Source: CAJFUR01 sp904420575
GTDB lineage: Bacteria > Actinomycetota > Coriobacteriia > Coriobacteriales > Eggerthellaceae
DNA: 64,000 nt
NCBI GenBank assembly: GCA_965119745.1
Contig: OZ221973.1
Coordinates: forward strand, 1,116,001-1,180,000
Direction of reading: 5' to 3'
Shown: piece after piece, positions 8,686 through 17,360 of the stretch
Numbering within the stretch: the first letter of the stretch is position 1
How the letters are laid out: each line of letters starts with the position of its first letter
Position numbers and translations under genes: made by a program
Notes under the pieces: generated by a model
The model's input: only the letters and a program-made list of their open reading frames with translations
What the model was told of the DNA's origin: nothing
The model's database searches: none

Positions 8686-11165
8686 GCGCTGCCAGGAAGC
8701 CTGCCGACGGGCAGGAAGAGAAGCCTGCGGAAGAGAAGCCCGCCTCGGCCGCAAAGAAGCACGGCGGCAAGCGGCAGCAGCGCGAAGAGCTGTTGGGCGC
8801 GCCCCTCAAAGCCACGAAGAAGCAGACCGTCGACGACGAGCTTTTGGGCCGCCCGCACGTGGCGGAAAAGGCCTTCGCCTCCGAAGGCCGCCCCGACGCG
8901 ACCGATCCGCTGCACGTCACCGAGACGCCCGAAGAGCGCTTCGCCGAACTGCAGGAAGTGACCGGCGCCTACCTGTCCGAAGAGGACGAAGAGCTGCTGG
9001 CGCGCGCGTTCTCGTTCGCGGACATGGCGCACAAGGGGCAGTGCCGCAAGAGCGGCGAGCCGTTCATCGTGCATCCGGTGGAGGTCGCGCTCATCCTTGC
9101 CGACCTGCGCATGGACGTGGAGACGCTGTGCGCCGCGCTCATCCACGACACGGTCGAGGACTCGGACGTCACGCTCGCGGAGGTGGAAGAGACCTTCAAC
9201 GAGCGCATCGCGCATCTGGTGGACGGCGTGACCAAGATCTCGCGCATCGAGGTGGAAAGCCTGTCGGACGAGCAGGCGCAGACCATCCGCAAGATGTTCG
9301 TGGCCATGAGCAAGGACATCCGCGTCATCGTCATCAAGCTGGCCGACCGCCTGCACAACATGCGCACGCTGGCCGCCCTGCGCGAAGATCGCCGCATCTT
9401 CAAGTCGCGCGAGACGCTGGAGATCTATGCGCCCATCGCGCACCGCCTGGGCATCAACTCCATCAAGTGGGAGTTGGAGGACCTGGCGTTCTTCTATCTG
9501 GAGCCAAACAAGTACAAGCAGATCTCGCGCATGGTCACCGAAAGCCGCGCCGAGCGCGAGGAATACCTGGAGCAGATCATCGGCATCCTGCACGACGAGA
9601 TGGAGAAGGTGGGCATCCAGGCCCAGATCATGGGCCGCCCGAAGCACCTCTACTCCATCTATCAGAAGATGACGAAGAAGGGCAAGGGCTTCTCCGAGAT
9701 CTACGACCTCATTGCCGTGCGCGTGATCGTGAAGTCGGTCAGGGACTGCTATTCGGCGTTGGGCGCCGTGCATACGCTGTGGCATCCCATGCCCGGCCGC
9801 TTCAAAGACTACATCGCCATGCCGAAGTTCAACATGTACCAGAGCCTGCACACCACGGTCATCGGGCCGGCGGGCCGCCCGCTGGAGGTTCAGATACGCA
9901 CCGAGGAGATGCACCGCCAAAGCGAGTACGGCGTGGCAGCGCACTGGCGTTACAAGGAGAAGGGCGGCAAGGGCGGCGACGCGTTGGACCAACAGCTTTC
10001 GTGGCTGCGCCAGATGGTGGACTGGCAGGACGAGACGCAGGACTCCCGCGAGTTCCTGAAGGACCTGAAGGTGGACCTGGCGCCCACGGAGGTGTTCGTG
10101 TTCACGCCGAAAGGCGAGGTCATGAGCCTGCGCGCAGGATCGACGCCCGTGGACTTCGCCTATGCCATCCACACCGAGGTGGGCAATCACTGCGTGGGCG
10201 CCAAGGTGAACGGGGCCATCGTGCCTTTGACCTACGAGCTGCAGCTGGGCGACCGCGTGGAAATCCTCACGCAGAAGAGCGCGAGCCCTTCGCGCGACTG
10301 GCTCAACCTGGTGAAGACGCCGAGCGCGCGTTCGAAGATACGCTCGTATTTTTCCAAGATCAGCCGCTCGGACGACCTCCAGTTCGGCCGCGACAAGCTC
10401 ACGCGCGAAATGCGCAAGCACGGCCTGGGCATCTCCAGCGCCCAGTCCATGCGCGCCATCAAGACGGTGTCGGAGCATCTGGGCTACAACGACCCCGACG
10501 ACATGCTGGTGAACATCGGCACGAACAAGGAAAGCGCCCAGCATGTGGCCAACCGTCTGCTGAAGATCCTGGTGGACCGCGGCACCGAGGCTGACGAGCT
10601 GCCCGGTCTGGGCGCGTCCGAGATATCCACCGGCATGCTGCCGCCCATGCTCACCAGCGTGAAGCGCCCCAAGAAGCACGAGGCGCACACGTCCAACGGC
10701 GTGGTGGTGAAGGGCATCGACGACGTGCTGGTGCGCCTTTCGCGCTGCTGCAACCCGGTGCCGGGCGACGACATCCTCGGGTTCGTGACGCGCGGGCGCG
10801 GCGTGTCGGTGCATCGGGCCGACTGCCCGAACGCCCAGGACCTCATGAACCATCCCGAGCGCATCATCGAGGTTTCGTGGGACGGCGCGCCGTCCAAGGG
10901 CACGTCGTTCAAGGTGGAGGTGTTCATCGAGGCGCTCGACCGCATGAACCTGCTGCGCGACGTGACGGTCATCCTGTCGGAAATGGGCGCCAACGTGCTT
11001 TCGTGCACCACCTCGTCGCACCGCGACGGCATGGTGGAGATGCGCTTCTTGTTCCAGGTGTCCGACATTTCCCACATCGACCTGGTGCTGAAGAAGCTGC
11101 GCAGCGTCGACGGCGTATTCGACGCCCGCCGCATGGTGGCAGGGAAGGGTTCTAAAAAGAAATGA
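8682..11165 (+). CDS. relA: RelA/SpoT (p)ppGpp synthetase/hydrolase
   Basis: A bifunctional Rel enzyme of 827 residues. Order: a charged Lys/Glu-rich extension of about 90 residues; the HD hydrolase domain with HDTVEDSDVT at ~155; the synthetase with GRPKHLYSIY at ~317 and the substrate loop DYIAMPKFNMYQSLHTT at ~376; EVQIRTEEMHRQSEYG; a TGS domain (~469-530); a zinc-finger-like SRCCNPVPGD; and a C-terminal ACT domain (~745-820). It makes and degrades the stringent alarmone on sensing stalled ribosomes. Hydrolase and synthetase motifs are both intact. The ATG overlaps the stop of the RecJ fusion (ATGA), so the genes are one operon. The extended N-terminus is longer than in most Rel proteins. 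Confidence 0.95.
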   Translation: MSAARKPADGQEEKPAEEKPASAAKKHGGKRQQREELLGAPLKATKKQTVDDELLGRPHVAEKAFASEGRPDATDPLHVTETPEERFAELQEVTGAYLSEEDEELLARAFSFADMAHKGQCRKSGEPFIVHPVEVALILADLRMDVETLCAALIHDTVEDSDVTLAEVEETFNERIAHLVDGVTKISRIEVESLSDEQAQTIRKMFVAMSKDIRVIVIKLADRLHNMRTLAALREDRRIFKSRETLEIYAPIAHRLGINSIKWELEDLAFFYLEPNKYKQISRMVTESRAEREEYLEQIIGILHDEMEKVGIQAQIMGRPKHLYSIYQKMTKKGKGFSEIYDLIAVRVIVKSVRDCYSALGAVHTLWHPMPGRFKDYIAMPKFNMYQSLHTTVIGPAGRPLEVQIRTEEMHRQSEYGVAAHWRYKEKGGKGGDALDQQLSWLRQMVDWQDETQDSREFLKDLKVDLAPTEVFVFTPKGEVMSLRAGSTPVDFAYAIHTEVGNHCVGAKVNGAIVPLTYELQLGDRVEILTQKSASPSRDWLNLVKTPSARSKIRSYFSKISRSDDLQFGRDKLTREMRKHGLGISSAQSMRAIKTVSEHLGYNDPDDMLVNIGTNKESAQHVANRLLKILVDRGTEADELPGLGASEISTGMLPPMLTSVKRPKKHEAHTSNGVVVKGIDDVLVRLSRCCNPVPGDDILGFVTRGRGVSVHRADCPNAQDLMNHPERIIEVSWDGAPSKGTSFKVEVFIEALDRMNLLRDVTVILSEMGANVLSCTTSSHRDGMVEMRFLFQVSDISHIDLVLKKLRSVDGVFDARRMVAGKGSKKK

Positions 11166-11196
11166 GCGGCGGGTTTTGAGAACCTGAAGCGAAGGT

Positions 11197-11225
11197 GGAA
11201 CGGCCTGCGTCTTCCAGGCCGTTCC
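11197..11225. terminator. bidirectional terminator between converging genes
   Basis: A perfect 11-bp stem (11197-11207 with 11215-11225) and a 7-nt loop 31 bases after the relA stop. Its right arm touches the stop codon of the minus-strand gene at 11225, so one hairpin probably serves both genes. Confidence 0.65.
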
Positions 11226-11788
11226 TATTCGACCACTTCGAAGGAATGCGCCGCAGGCATAGGGGAGGTCTTGCCGTCTTCGTTCACCGAGCGAACGAGC
11301 ATGGTGTAGTGGCCGGCTTCCTCGGGTTTCCACTCGAACGTCCACCATACCCAACGGACCGCATCCGTTCCCTCGGTGTCGTGGCGCCTCCACGTTTCCC
11401 CGCCATCCAGGGAAAACTCCACCGCGACGATGCGCTTGTCGTAGTCGTCGGCCCAGCCCTCGAACTTCATGGCCTGGCCCACGTGGCCGACGTATTCCGC
11501 ACGGCACGACACGTTGGGGCGGTTCGTGAAGTCATGGCCGTCGTCCTGGAAATCGGGAAGGGCCGGCGGCTCGTCTTCGTTGGTGAACGTGATGTCCACG
11601 ATGTCCCGTATGAAGTATTTCGCGGGGAAGCCGGGGATCCACAGCTGGTTCGAGCAGCCCATGACCAGGGATATGTCTTCGCCGTTCACCTTGTCGGCTA
11701 TCACGGCGCCTCGCTCGATAAGGAAATCAAGAGGAAATGCCACCTGGGTTCCATCCGAGGCCGTGAAGGTTGCGGTATTGCACTCCAT
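11225..11788 (-). CDS. Moco oxidoreductase dimerisation-domain protein (lacks the main Mo-binding domain)
   Basis: A protein of 187 residues. The middle holds GCSNQLWIPGFPAKYFIRDIVDI, close to the end of the sulfite-oxidase molybdopterin domain, and the C-terminal half (VEFSLDGGETWRRH, then WVWWTFEW and AGHYTMLVRS) is the Ig-like Moco dimerisation domain. A full sulfite-oxidase family enzyme is about 350-400 residues with a catalytic cysteine; here that part is absent. There is no signal peptide from ATG 11788, which follows GAAAGG. It could be a stand-alone binding module or a decayed enzyme; the uniform codon use argues for a maintained gene. An extended -10 lies at 11833-11841 on this strand. 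Confidence 0.78.
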   Translation of the reverse strand: MECNTATFTASDGTQVAFPLDFLIERGAVIADKVNGEDISLVMGCSNQLWIPGFPAKYFIRDIVDITFTNEDEPPALPDFQDDGHDFTNRPNVSCRAEYVGHVGQAMKFEGWADDYDKRIVAVEFSLDGGETWRRHDTEGTDAVRWVWWTFEWKPEEAGHYTMLVRSVNEDGKTSPMPAAHSFEVVE

Positions 11789-11832
11789 GGGTACTGCCTT
11801 TCTAGCGTCGTCTCGAAGCAAGGTGAGAACAT

Positions 11833-11841
11833 ATAGTAGCA
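11833..11841 (-). promoter_or_regulatory. extended -10 promoter element
   Basis: On the minus strand the bases read TGC-TACTAT, an extended -10 (TGn plus hexamer). It would start a transcript about 38 bases before the ATG at 11788. No good -35 is seen, as expected for extended -10 promoters. Confidence 0.4.
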
Positions 11842-11947
11842 CGGTGCAGCCTGCCGGACGTCGCGTTCCTTCTTGCTCGCATTGGCCAAGCCGCAAAAAG
11901 GGAATGCCCCGGCCTGGGAAGCCGGCGCGAGGGCCGGGCGCAGGGGC

Positions 11948-12487
11948 CTAGGTCTCAAGCGGCTTCGACCCGCCTTTGTCCTGGCCGCTTGCTCGGCGGC
12001 CTTGGTTTTTCGAACTTTTCCCCAGATGCTCGACAAACTTCAAGACGGCCGGATCGGCGTCGCTCAAACAGAGGGCAAAGGTCTTCAACGTGATGTCTTC
12101 GAACACCAGGTAGTCCAAATCATCCCATGTCCATTGAGGGAAGGGGCAGACAAGCTCTCCGCTCAAGAGGTTCTTGCTGGCGGTGACCACCTTGTCGGTG
12201 TCGAGAGGTTTCAGGTACACGGACTTCATGTCTTCGACAAAGCAGAATTGGGGCGAGAATCCGTATCGCTTCAGCAGAATCTCGCTGAAGAGCTGCCTTG
12301 CGATCTGTGCGTTTTTGCTCGCGGGTGGAATGAAGGACTTGTCGCGAAAGTCTTGCAGGGACGAAGGCCTTGCTTCGGGGTCTTTTTGTACGGAAAAGCC
12401 TTCCAGTATGTACGGAAACGCCCCCCACACCTTGAGGGCCCACCCTTTGAAAAGCCATATTCCAGGAACTCGCGCATGATACGACAT
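11948..12487 (-). CDS. hypothetical protein
   Basis: I do not recognise this protein of 179 residues. From ATG 12487 it has no signal or membrane span; it begins MSYHARVPGIWLFKGWALKV, carries several Trp and Phe residues, and ends in a basic stretch (GKSSKNQGRRASGQDKGG). An upstream start at 12583 would add 32 residues overlapping the divergent gene and is less likely. No clear Shine-Dalgarno is seen. Base composition is lower in GC than the neighbours, hinting at an accessory gene. It is divergent from the MBL hydrolase gene. Confidence 0.55.
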   Translation of the reverse strand: MSYHARVPGIWLFKGWALKVWGAFPYILEGFSVQKDPEARPSSLQDFRDKSFIPPASKNAQIARQLFSEILLKRYGFSPQFCFVEDMKSVYLKPLDTDKVVTASKNLLSGELVCPFPQWTWDDLDYLVFEDITLKTFALCLSDADPAVLKFVEHLGKSSKNQGRRASGQDKGGSKPLET

Positions 12488-12572
12488 TGTGACAAACGCG
12501 CCGAGGCAAATTTGGGATAATGGAAGCCTCGATGGTATTGAACGGTTTCCCGACCGAGGTGGAGGTTGTTGC

Positions 12573-13250
12573 ATGATTCGCAAGTATACGGTTCAAGGTG
12601 CGTGCGTGGACGTGGAGTGTTTGGTCATGGGGTTGTTGGAGAACAACGTGTACCTCATTGGCGACGGGTCGGCCACGTTCGTGGTGGATCCCACGTGCAA
12701 CGCGCCTGCCATCCTTGAGGCGCTTGGCGAGCGGAAGCTGGCCGCCATCGTGCTGACGCACCACCATTCCGACCACATGGGTGCCGCGGCCGCACTGCGC
12801 GAGGCCACGGGCGCCACGGTCATCGCGTCTTCGGTGGAGGCGCCGCTGGTCGAAAACCCGAAGAAGGTGGGCATGTCCCCCTTGCCGCTGCCCGACGCGT
12901 GCCCGGTGGACTACCCCGTGGACGACGGGGACGTGGTGCAGATCGGCAACATGGCGTGGAAGGTGCTGCTCACACCGGGCCATAGCAAGGGTGGCATGTG
13001 CTGGTACATGGTGCCGCAGTTCGGCAACCACGCGGACGGCGCGCCCGTGCTGGTGTCGGGCGACACGCTGTTCGCCGGCACGACGGGCCGCACCGACTTC
13101 GAAGGCGGGAGCGTCGAGGACATGCAGGCCTCCATGATCCGTCTGGCCCTGCTGCCGGACGAGACCATCGTGCTGCCCGGCCACAACGGCCTGACCACCA
13201 TCGGCGCGGAACGCCGCCGCACCTTCGCCCTGTGGGGGAACGAGGAATAA
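12573..13250 (+). CDS. MBL-fold metallo-hydrolase, glyoxalase II-like
   Basis: A single-domain metallo-beta-lactamase fold of 225 residues. The metal site motif LTHHHSDHMGA (THxHxDH, residues ~66-72), the later His in TPGHSKGG, the SGDTLFAGTTGRTDF aspartate and the C-terminal PGHNG histidine are all present, so both zinc sites look complete. The pattern is that of short glyoxalase II-like thioester hydrolases; the substrate is not certain. ATG 12573 is preferred because GAGGTGGAGGT precedes it closely; an upstream frame to 12489 has no ribosome site. It stands alone, followed by a 250-bp spacer. Confidence 0.85.
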   Translation: MIRKYTVQGACVDVECLVMGLLENNVYLIGDGSATFVVDPTCNAPAILEALGERKLAAIVLTHHHSDHMGAAAALREATGATVIASSVEAPLVENPKKVGMSPLPLPDACPVDYPVDDGDVVQIGNMAWKVLLTPGHSKGGMCWYMVPQFGNHADGAPVLVSGDTLFAGTTGRTDFEGGSVEDMQASMIRLALLPDETIVLPGHNGLTTIGAERRRTFALWGNEE

Positions 13251-13500
13251 GGTCCCCGTTCCGTCAGCTCCGCATCGCTTCATCTTACGTCAGCGCAGAG
13301 GGAAGGGCACGTGCGTCGAGTGCGTGCGGTCTTGGGGAAGGCCCCCTGGGTTGCGTCTGGCCCGACTTTACAGAAATTTTACGCCAGGGGTCGGCCTTCC
13401 GCGTGAAAAGGCCATGCAGTGCGCGTTCCTTGGTAAAAAATGCGTTAAACTGAGGGAACGTTCGAGCTTTTGCCTTGTGCGCATTGTCGGAAGGGATGTC

Positions 13501-14553
13501 GTGACCATAGATTGGGCCGTTTTTTTGGCCGAGCTGGCGTCAAACCCCGTCTTGGTGGCAGTGACCCTGCTCAACATCGGCGTGATCGTGGTGAACGGAG
13601 CCACCGACGCGCCCAACGCCATTGCCACGGTGGTCTCCACGCGCGCTATGCGTCCCAAGGCCGCCATCCTCATGGCCGCCATCTGCAACTTCCTTGGACT
13701 ATTGCTGGTTTCGCTGGTGACGGCGGCCGTCGCCCACACCATCTTCAGCATGGTCGACTTCGGGGGCGATGCGCACCAGGCGCTCATCGCGCTCATGGCC
13801 GCCATGATCGCCATCATCGTGTGGGGTGCGGTGGCGTGGTTCTTCGGCATCCCCACCAGCCAAAGCCATTCGCTCATCGCCGGCCTGACCGGCGCGGCCA
13901 TCGCGCTGCAGGGCAGCTTCGACGCCATCAACGGGGCCGAATGGATGAAGGTCGTCTACGGCATCCTGTTGTCCACGTTGCTGGGCTTCTTCTTGGGGTG
14001 GGCGAACTCCAAGCTGCTCGGCCGTTTCTGTCGCGACTTGGACCGGCGGGAGGCATCGCGGTTCTTCCGCTGGGCGCAGATTGCCTCGGGCGCTGGCGTG
14101 GCGTTCATGCACGGCGCGCAGGACGGCCAGAAGTTTATGAGCATCTTCGTGCTGGCCATCACGCTGGCTATGGGCACCGGCCAGGCCGACCAGATGACGC
14201 TGCCCATCTGGCTCATGTTCTTCTGTGCGCTCAACATGGGCATCGGCACGGCAGCTGGCGGTGAGCGCATCATCAAAAGCGTCGGCGTGGACATGGTGAA
14301 ACTGGAGCCCTACCAGGGCTTCGCCGCCAGCGTAGCGACGTTTTTCTGCCTCATGCTCTCCACGTTCGCGGGCCTTCCCGTCTCCACTACGCACACGAAC
14401 ACCACCGCCATCATGGGCGTGGGCGCGGCGAAGCGGAAGAGTGCCGTGAAGTGGGGCATTGCCATCGACATGGTGAAGACGTGGGTGCTCACGTTTCCGG
14501 GCTGCGGCCTGATGGGATTCGTGATAGCCCGTTTGTTCCTGCTGTTTTCGTAG
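13501..14553 (+). CDS. pit: Pit-family inorganic phosphate transporter
   Basis: A permease of 350 residues with about ten membrane segments. The two PiT signature repeats are clear: NGATDAPNAIATVVSTRAM near residue 31 and GLPVSTTHTNTTAIMGVG near residue 290, with GIPTSQSHSL and AFMHGAQDGQKFM between. It imports phosphate with a cation, or a related anion. GTG 13501 is chosen for the Shine-Dalgarno GGAAGGGA six bases upstream; the longer upstream frame has none. Thirteen bases separate it from the PhoU-like partner gene, so the two form a standard Pit operon. Regulation is not visible. Confidence 0.9.
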   Translation: MTIDWAVFLAELASNPVLVAVTLLNIGVIVVNGATDAPNAIATVVSTRAMRPKAAILMAAICNFLGLLLVSLVTAAVAHTIFSMVDFGGDAHQALIALMAAMIAIIVWGAVAWFFGIPTSQSHSLIAGLTGAAIALQGSFDAINGAEWMKVVYGILLSTLLGFFLGWANSKLLGRFCRDLDRREASRFFRWAQIASGAGVAFMHGAQDGQKFMSIFVLAITLAMGTGQADQMTLPIWLMFFCALNMGIGTAAGGERIIKSVGVDMVKLEPYQGFAASVATFFCLMLSTFAGLPVSTTHTNTTAIMGVGAAKRKSAVKWGIAIDMVKTWVLTFPGCGLMGFVIARLFLLFS

Positions 14554-14565
14554 AAGGGTAGCGCA

Positions 14566-15195
14566 ATGGGCAAGAAGCATCGATTCGACTATTTCGACGC
14601 GTTCAAGAGGCTCTCAGAGCTGGCCGTGGAAGAATCCGACCTGCTCATAGAAATCATCGAGAACTTCGGCACGGCAGAAGAGATCCGCGACGTCATGGAA
14701 AAGGCGCACGAGATCGAGCACGCCGGCGACGAGCAGAACCACCGCATCTTCCAGACCGTCGCCACCGACTTCATCACGCCGATAGAGCGAGAAGACATCA
14801 TCGAGCTCACCCAGCACCTCGACGACATCATCGACTACATCGAAGACGTCATGCAGCGCTTCTACATGTACGACGTGCATTTCATGCACGACGACGCGCT
14901 GGAGTTCGCCCGCCTCATCAAGAAGAGCTGCGTGGCGCTCGACAAGGCCATGGACGACTTCCGCAACTTCAAGAAGTCGAAGAAGTTCAAAGAACTCATC
15001 ATCGACGTGAACAGCTACGAAGAAGAGGCCGACCAGCTGCTGATCAAGGTCATCCGCGACCTGCACACCAAGGACTGCGACAAGCCCATGCGCGTGCTCG
15101 TGTGGTCGCAGATCTTCAATCGCATGGAGAAGTGCAGCGACGCGTGCGAGCACGCCGCCGACTCCATGAGCACCATCCTGCTGAAGAACGTGTAG
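14566..15195 (+). CDS. DUF47/PhoU-like Pit accessory protein
   Basis: A protein of 209 residues, mostly acidic helices, of the DUF47 (PhoU_div) family that accompanies Pit transporters. Typical features are long helical hairpins with acidic metal-binding pairs (for example EIEHAGDEQNHRIF around residue 45 and NSYEEEADQLL near residue 147). Family members are thought to control the transporter in the cytoplasm. Its place 12 bases after the permease gene supports that role. A GC-rich hairpin begins at its stop codon. Confidence 0.9.
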   Translation: MGKKHRFDYFDAFKRLSELAVEESDLLIEIIENFGTAEEIRDVMEKAHEIEHAGDEQNHRIFQTVATDFITPIEREDIIELTQHLDDIIDYIEDVMQRFYMYDVHFMHDDALEFARLIKKSCVALDKAMDDFRNFKKSKKFKELIIDVNSYEEEADQLLIKVIRDLHTKDCDKPMRVLVWSQIFNRMEKCSDACEHAADSMSTILLKNV

Positions 15196-15322
15196 GCTGC
15201 CGCCGCCAAGTGGCCGCGTCGCTAGGCGGCAGCCGGGTGGCGCAGGGGCTTCTCTTTCTTGCCCCACGTCCTCCGCAGGCCGATGCGGCGGGCCGACGGC
15301 CTTGCGCCGCGCCGCCGCATCG
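15195..15322. terminator. double hairpin between converging genes
   Basis: Two GC-rich stem-loops: a 10-bp stem (15195-15204 with 15225-15234) starting at the DUF47 stop, and an 11-bp stem (15281-15291 with 15312-15322) just before the converging gene that ends at 15333. Neither has a T-run on the plus strand after it. Together they likely separate the two converging transcripts. Confidence 0.5.
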
Positions 15323-15332
15323 TCGCGAAAGA

Positions 15333-15749
15333 CTATCCGGTATAGGCGTCTTCAGCGCTGCAGGAGAAGTCCTTGGTGGCAAGGTATGCCTGGTCGGCTT
15401 CGTCCTCAGGGATGTCGATGCGTTCCAGCTTGAAAATGACAGGGCGCGTGCCGTCGTTGCAGCAGGCGATCATGACGCGGTCGTCGTTGGTCCACTTGTG
15501 CATGAACGCTCCGCCCTGCAGTCCCGTGTACACGTATCGGCTGATGCAGTCCCACGCTTCGGCGCACGGAAAGGGTTTTTCGACGCCGAACTTGTAGAAG
15601 TCGTCGCGGTCTTCTTCGCGCCAGAAGTCGAAGGAGTCGCCCTTCTTGAAGCACGGGCACACGCCGCTTTCGGGGTTCGCTAGGTAGCGCCTCTGGAGTT
15701 CCTCGTTGAGGGTCGTGTCCAGAACGGTGATCTTCACCCGGTGTCTCAT
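15333..15749 (-). CDS. TIGR04076-like small protein
   Basis: A soluble protein of 138 residues that fits the TIGR04076 pattern: a start like RHRVKITVLDTTLN, a CPCFKKGDSF motif, a central CAEAWDCISRYVY, a GG.FMHKW patch and ACCNDGTRPVIFKLERI near the end. The conserved cysteines hint at metal or redox chemistry, but no function is established for the family. It is followed on the same strand by an MFS transporter gene 69 bases upstream in transcription order, so they may share a transcript. Confidence 0.75.
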   Translation of the reverse strand: MRHRVKITVLDTTLNEELQRRYLANPESGVCPCFKKGDSFDFWREEDRDDFYKFGVEKPFPCAEAWDCISRYVYTGLQGGAFMHKWTNDDRVMIACCNDGTRPVIFKLERIDIPEDEADQAYLATKDFSCSAEDAYTG

Positions 15750-15818
15750 GGTCGTGCTCCTTTCGTCTTCGGTGTCCCCCGGCTTCTCTGCCTTGCGTCC
15801 GTTCCGGACGTTGCGTTC

Positions 15819-17051
15819 CTAGCTTTCCGCCTTCTCGGGCATGCGCCACAGCAGGGCGAAGCCGATCACGAACAGGACGGCGATGCTGAGGACGCCGATG
15901 GAGGCGTTGCCGGTCAGCTGCGTGAAAATGCTCACGAGGAACGTGCCCATGACGGCCGCGTACTTGCCGAAGATGTCGAAGAACCCGTAGTATTCGTTCG
16001 CGTGTTCCTTGGGGATGAGCTTGCCGAACTCGCTGCGCGACAACGCCTGGATGCCGCCTTGGAACAGGCCGACGCAGATGGCCAGGATCCAGAACTCCAG
16101 CGCCTCGCGCAGGAAGAACGCCGCGAACAGCGTTATGCACAGGTAGGCGAACACGGCCACGAGCAGCATCTTCTTCGTGCCGAACCTGGAGGACAAACGG
16201 CCATAGGCGATGGCCGACGGAAACGCCACGAACTGCGTCACCAACAGGGCCAGCACCAGCTGCGTGGAGTCGATGCCCAGATCCGTGCCGTAGCTGGTGG
16301 ACATCTTGATGATGGTGTGCACGCCGTCGATGTAGCAGAAGAACGCCAGCATGAACAGACGTAGCCGCCGGTCACGCACGATGTTCTTGAGCGTGCGCCA
16401 CAGACCCGAGAACGTGTCTTTGAACAGGTGCGCCGTGCGCTCCTTGAAATGCGTCTGATGCACGTTGCGCAAGACGGGCACGCTGAATGCCACCCACCAG
16501 GCCGCCGTGATGACGAACGCCACCTTCATGCCCGTGGCCATGTCGATGCCGATATACCCGCCGCCCAGAACCACGGCCAGGCTGAGGATGAACGGGATGC
16601 ACGAGCCGATGTAGCCCCACGCGTAGCCGCTCGACGACACCATGTCGTAGCGGTCTTCCGTGGTGGCGTCCACCAAGAATGCGTCGTAGAACACCATGGA
16701 GCCGTTCAGCATGATGGACGAGACGACGTAGATGATGAGGAACGGCAGCGCCGTCTGGGGAATGCCCAGCGCCGCGCAGGCCACCGCGCCGGTGCCGATG
16801 AACCCTACGAGGAACTTCTTCTTGTTGCCCGCCAAGTCGGCCAGGCTTCCCAGGATGGGCATGAGCAGCGCCAGCAGCAGGGATGCGACCGTTTCCGCGT
16901 AGCCCCAGGCAACCACGACCGACGATCCCTCTTCGGCCAAGGTCCCGAAATACACGGGAATGAGCGCTGTCGACAACATGACGAACGCGGAGTTCCCCAC
17001 GTCGTACAGAACCCAGCTGCGCTCCTGCTTGGTCATTCTCATGCGCGCCAT
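15819..17051 (-). CDS. MFS transporter, UMF1/Atg22-like
   Basis: A transporter of 410 residues with twelve predicted membrane helices. Its start, TKQERSWVLYDVGNSAFV, is the hallmark of the UMF1 branch related to yeast Atg22, and the A-motif-like loop GSLADLAGNKKKFL follows helix 2-3. Such proteins are thought to export small molecules such as amino acids; the substrate is unknown. I chose ATG 17051 with GAGAGGCGG upstream; the open frame runs further to 17234 but codes an unlikely basic tail. It lies upstream of the TIGR04076-like gene on the same strand. Confidence 0.85.
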   Translation of the reverse strand: MARMRMTKQERSWVLYDVGNSAFVMLSTALIPVYFGTLAEEGSSVVVAWGYAETVASLLLALLMPILGSLADLAGNKKKFLVGFIGTGAVACAALGIPQTALPFLIIYVVSSIMLNGSMVFYDAFLVDATTEDRYDMVSSSGYAWGYIGSCIPFILSLAVVLGGGYIGIDMATGMKVAFVITAAWWVAFSVPVLRNVHQTHFKERTAHLFKDTFSGLWRTLKNIVRDRRLRLFMLAFFCYIDGVHTIIKMSTSYGTDLGIDSTQLVLALLVTQFVAFPSAIAYGRLSSRFGTKKMLLVAVFAYLCITLFAAFFLREALEFWILAICVGLFQGGIQALSRSEFGKLIPKEHANEYYGFFDIFGKYAAVMGTFLVSIFTQLTGNASIGVLSIAVLFVIGFALLWRMPEKAES

Positions 17052-17284
17052 GGCAAACGCCGCCTCTCGAGCCTCGCCTCGTCCGCGCGGTGCGCAGACT
17101 TCCCGGACGCGGACAAACGCAGACTCGCCGAAAAGCGGTATGCGCTTGTCCTCGCACATGCCTTCACGAAAGCGGCCCGCCTTCCCGGGTGGTCGCCTTG
17201 CCGTCCCCACGGCCGCCCGCGAACCGCTTCGCAACAGGCGATTCTCCTCTGTGCGAAGCTTTCATCACAACTACGGGGCGCGTG

Positions 17285-17313
17285 TTAACAAGTTGCTGCT
17301 CATTGTATATGAT
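17285..17313 (+). promoter_or_regulatory. sigma-70 type promoter
   Basis: TTAACA (17285-17290) and TATGAT (17308-17313) with an ideal 17-base spacer, in an AT-rich patch of the 309-bp interval between the divergent MFS and phospholipase-like genes. The predicted start near 17320 gives a leader of about 40 bases to ATG 17361. Confidence 0.6.
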
Positions 17314-17360
17314 ATGCCGAAGTGTCACGAGTAAAATTCGAGTCAGAAACGGATACGACC

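Noticed and set aside
13324..13500. Upstream extension of the Pit transporter by 59 residues
   Set aside because: The extension is basic, has no ribosome site and precedes the conserved start; GTG 13501 with GGAAGGGA fits better.
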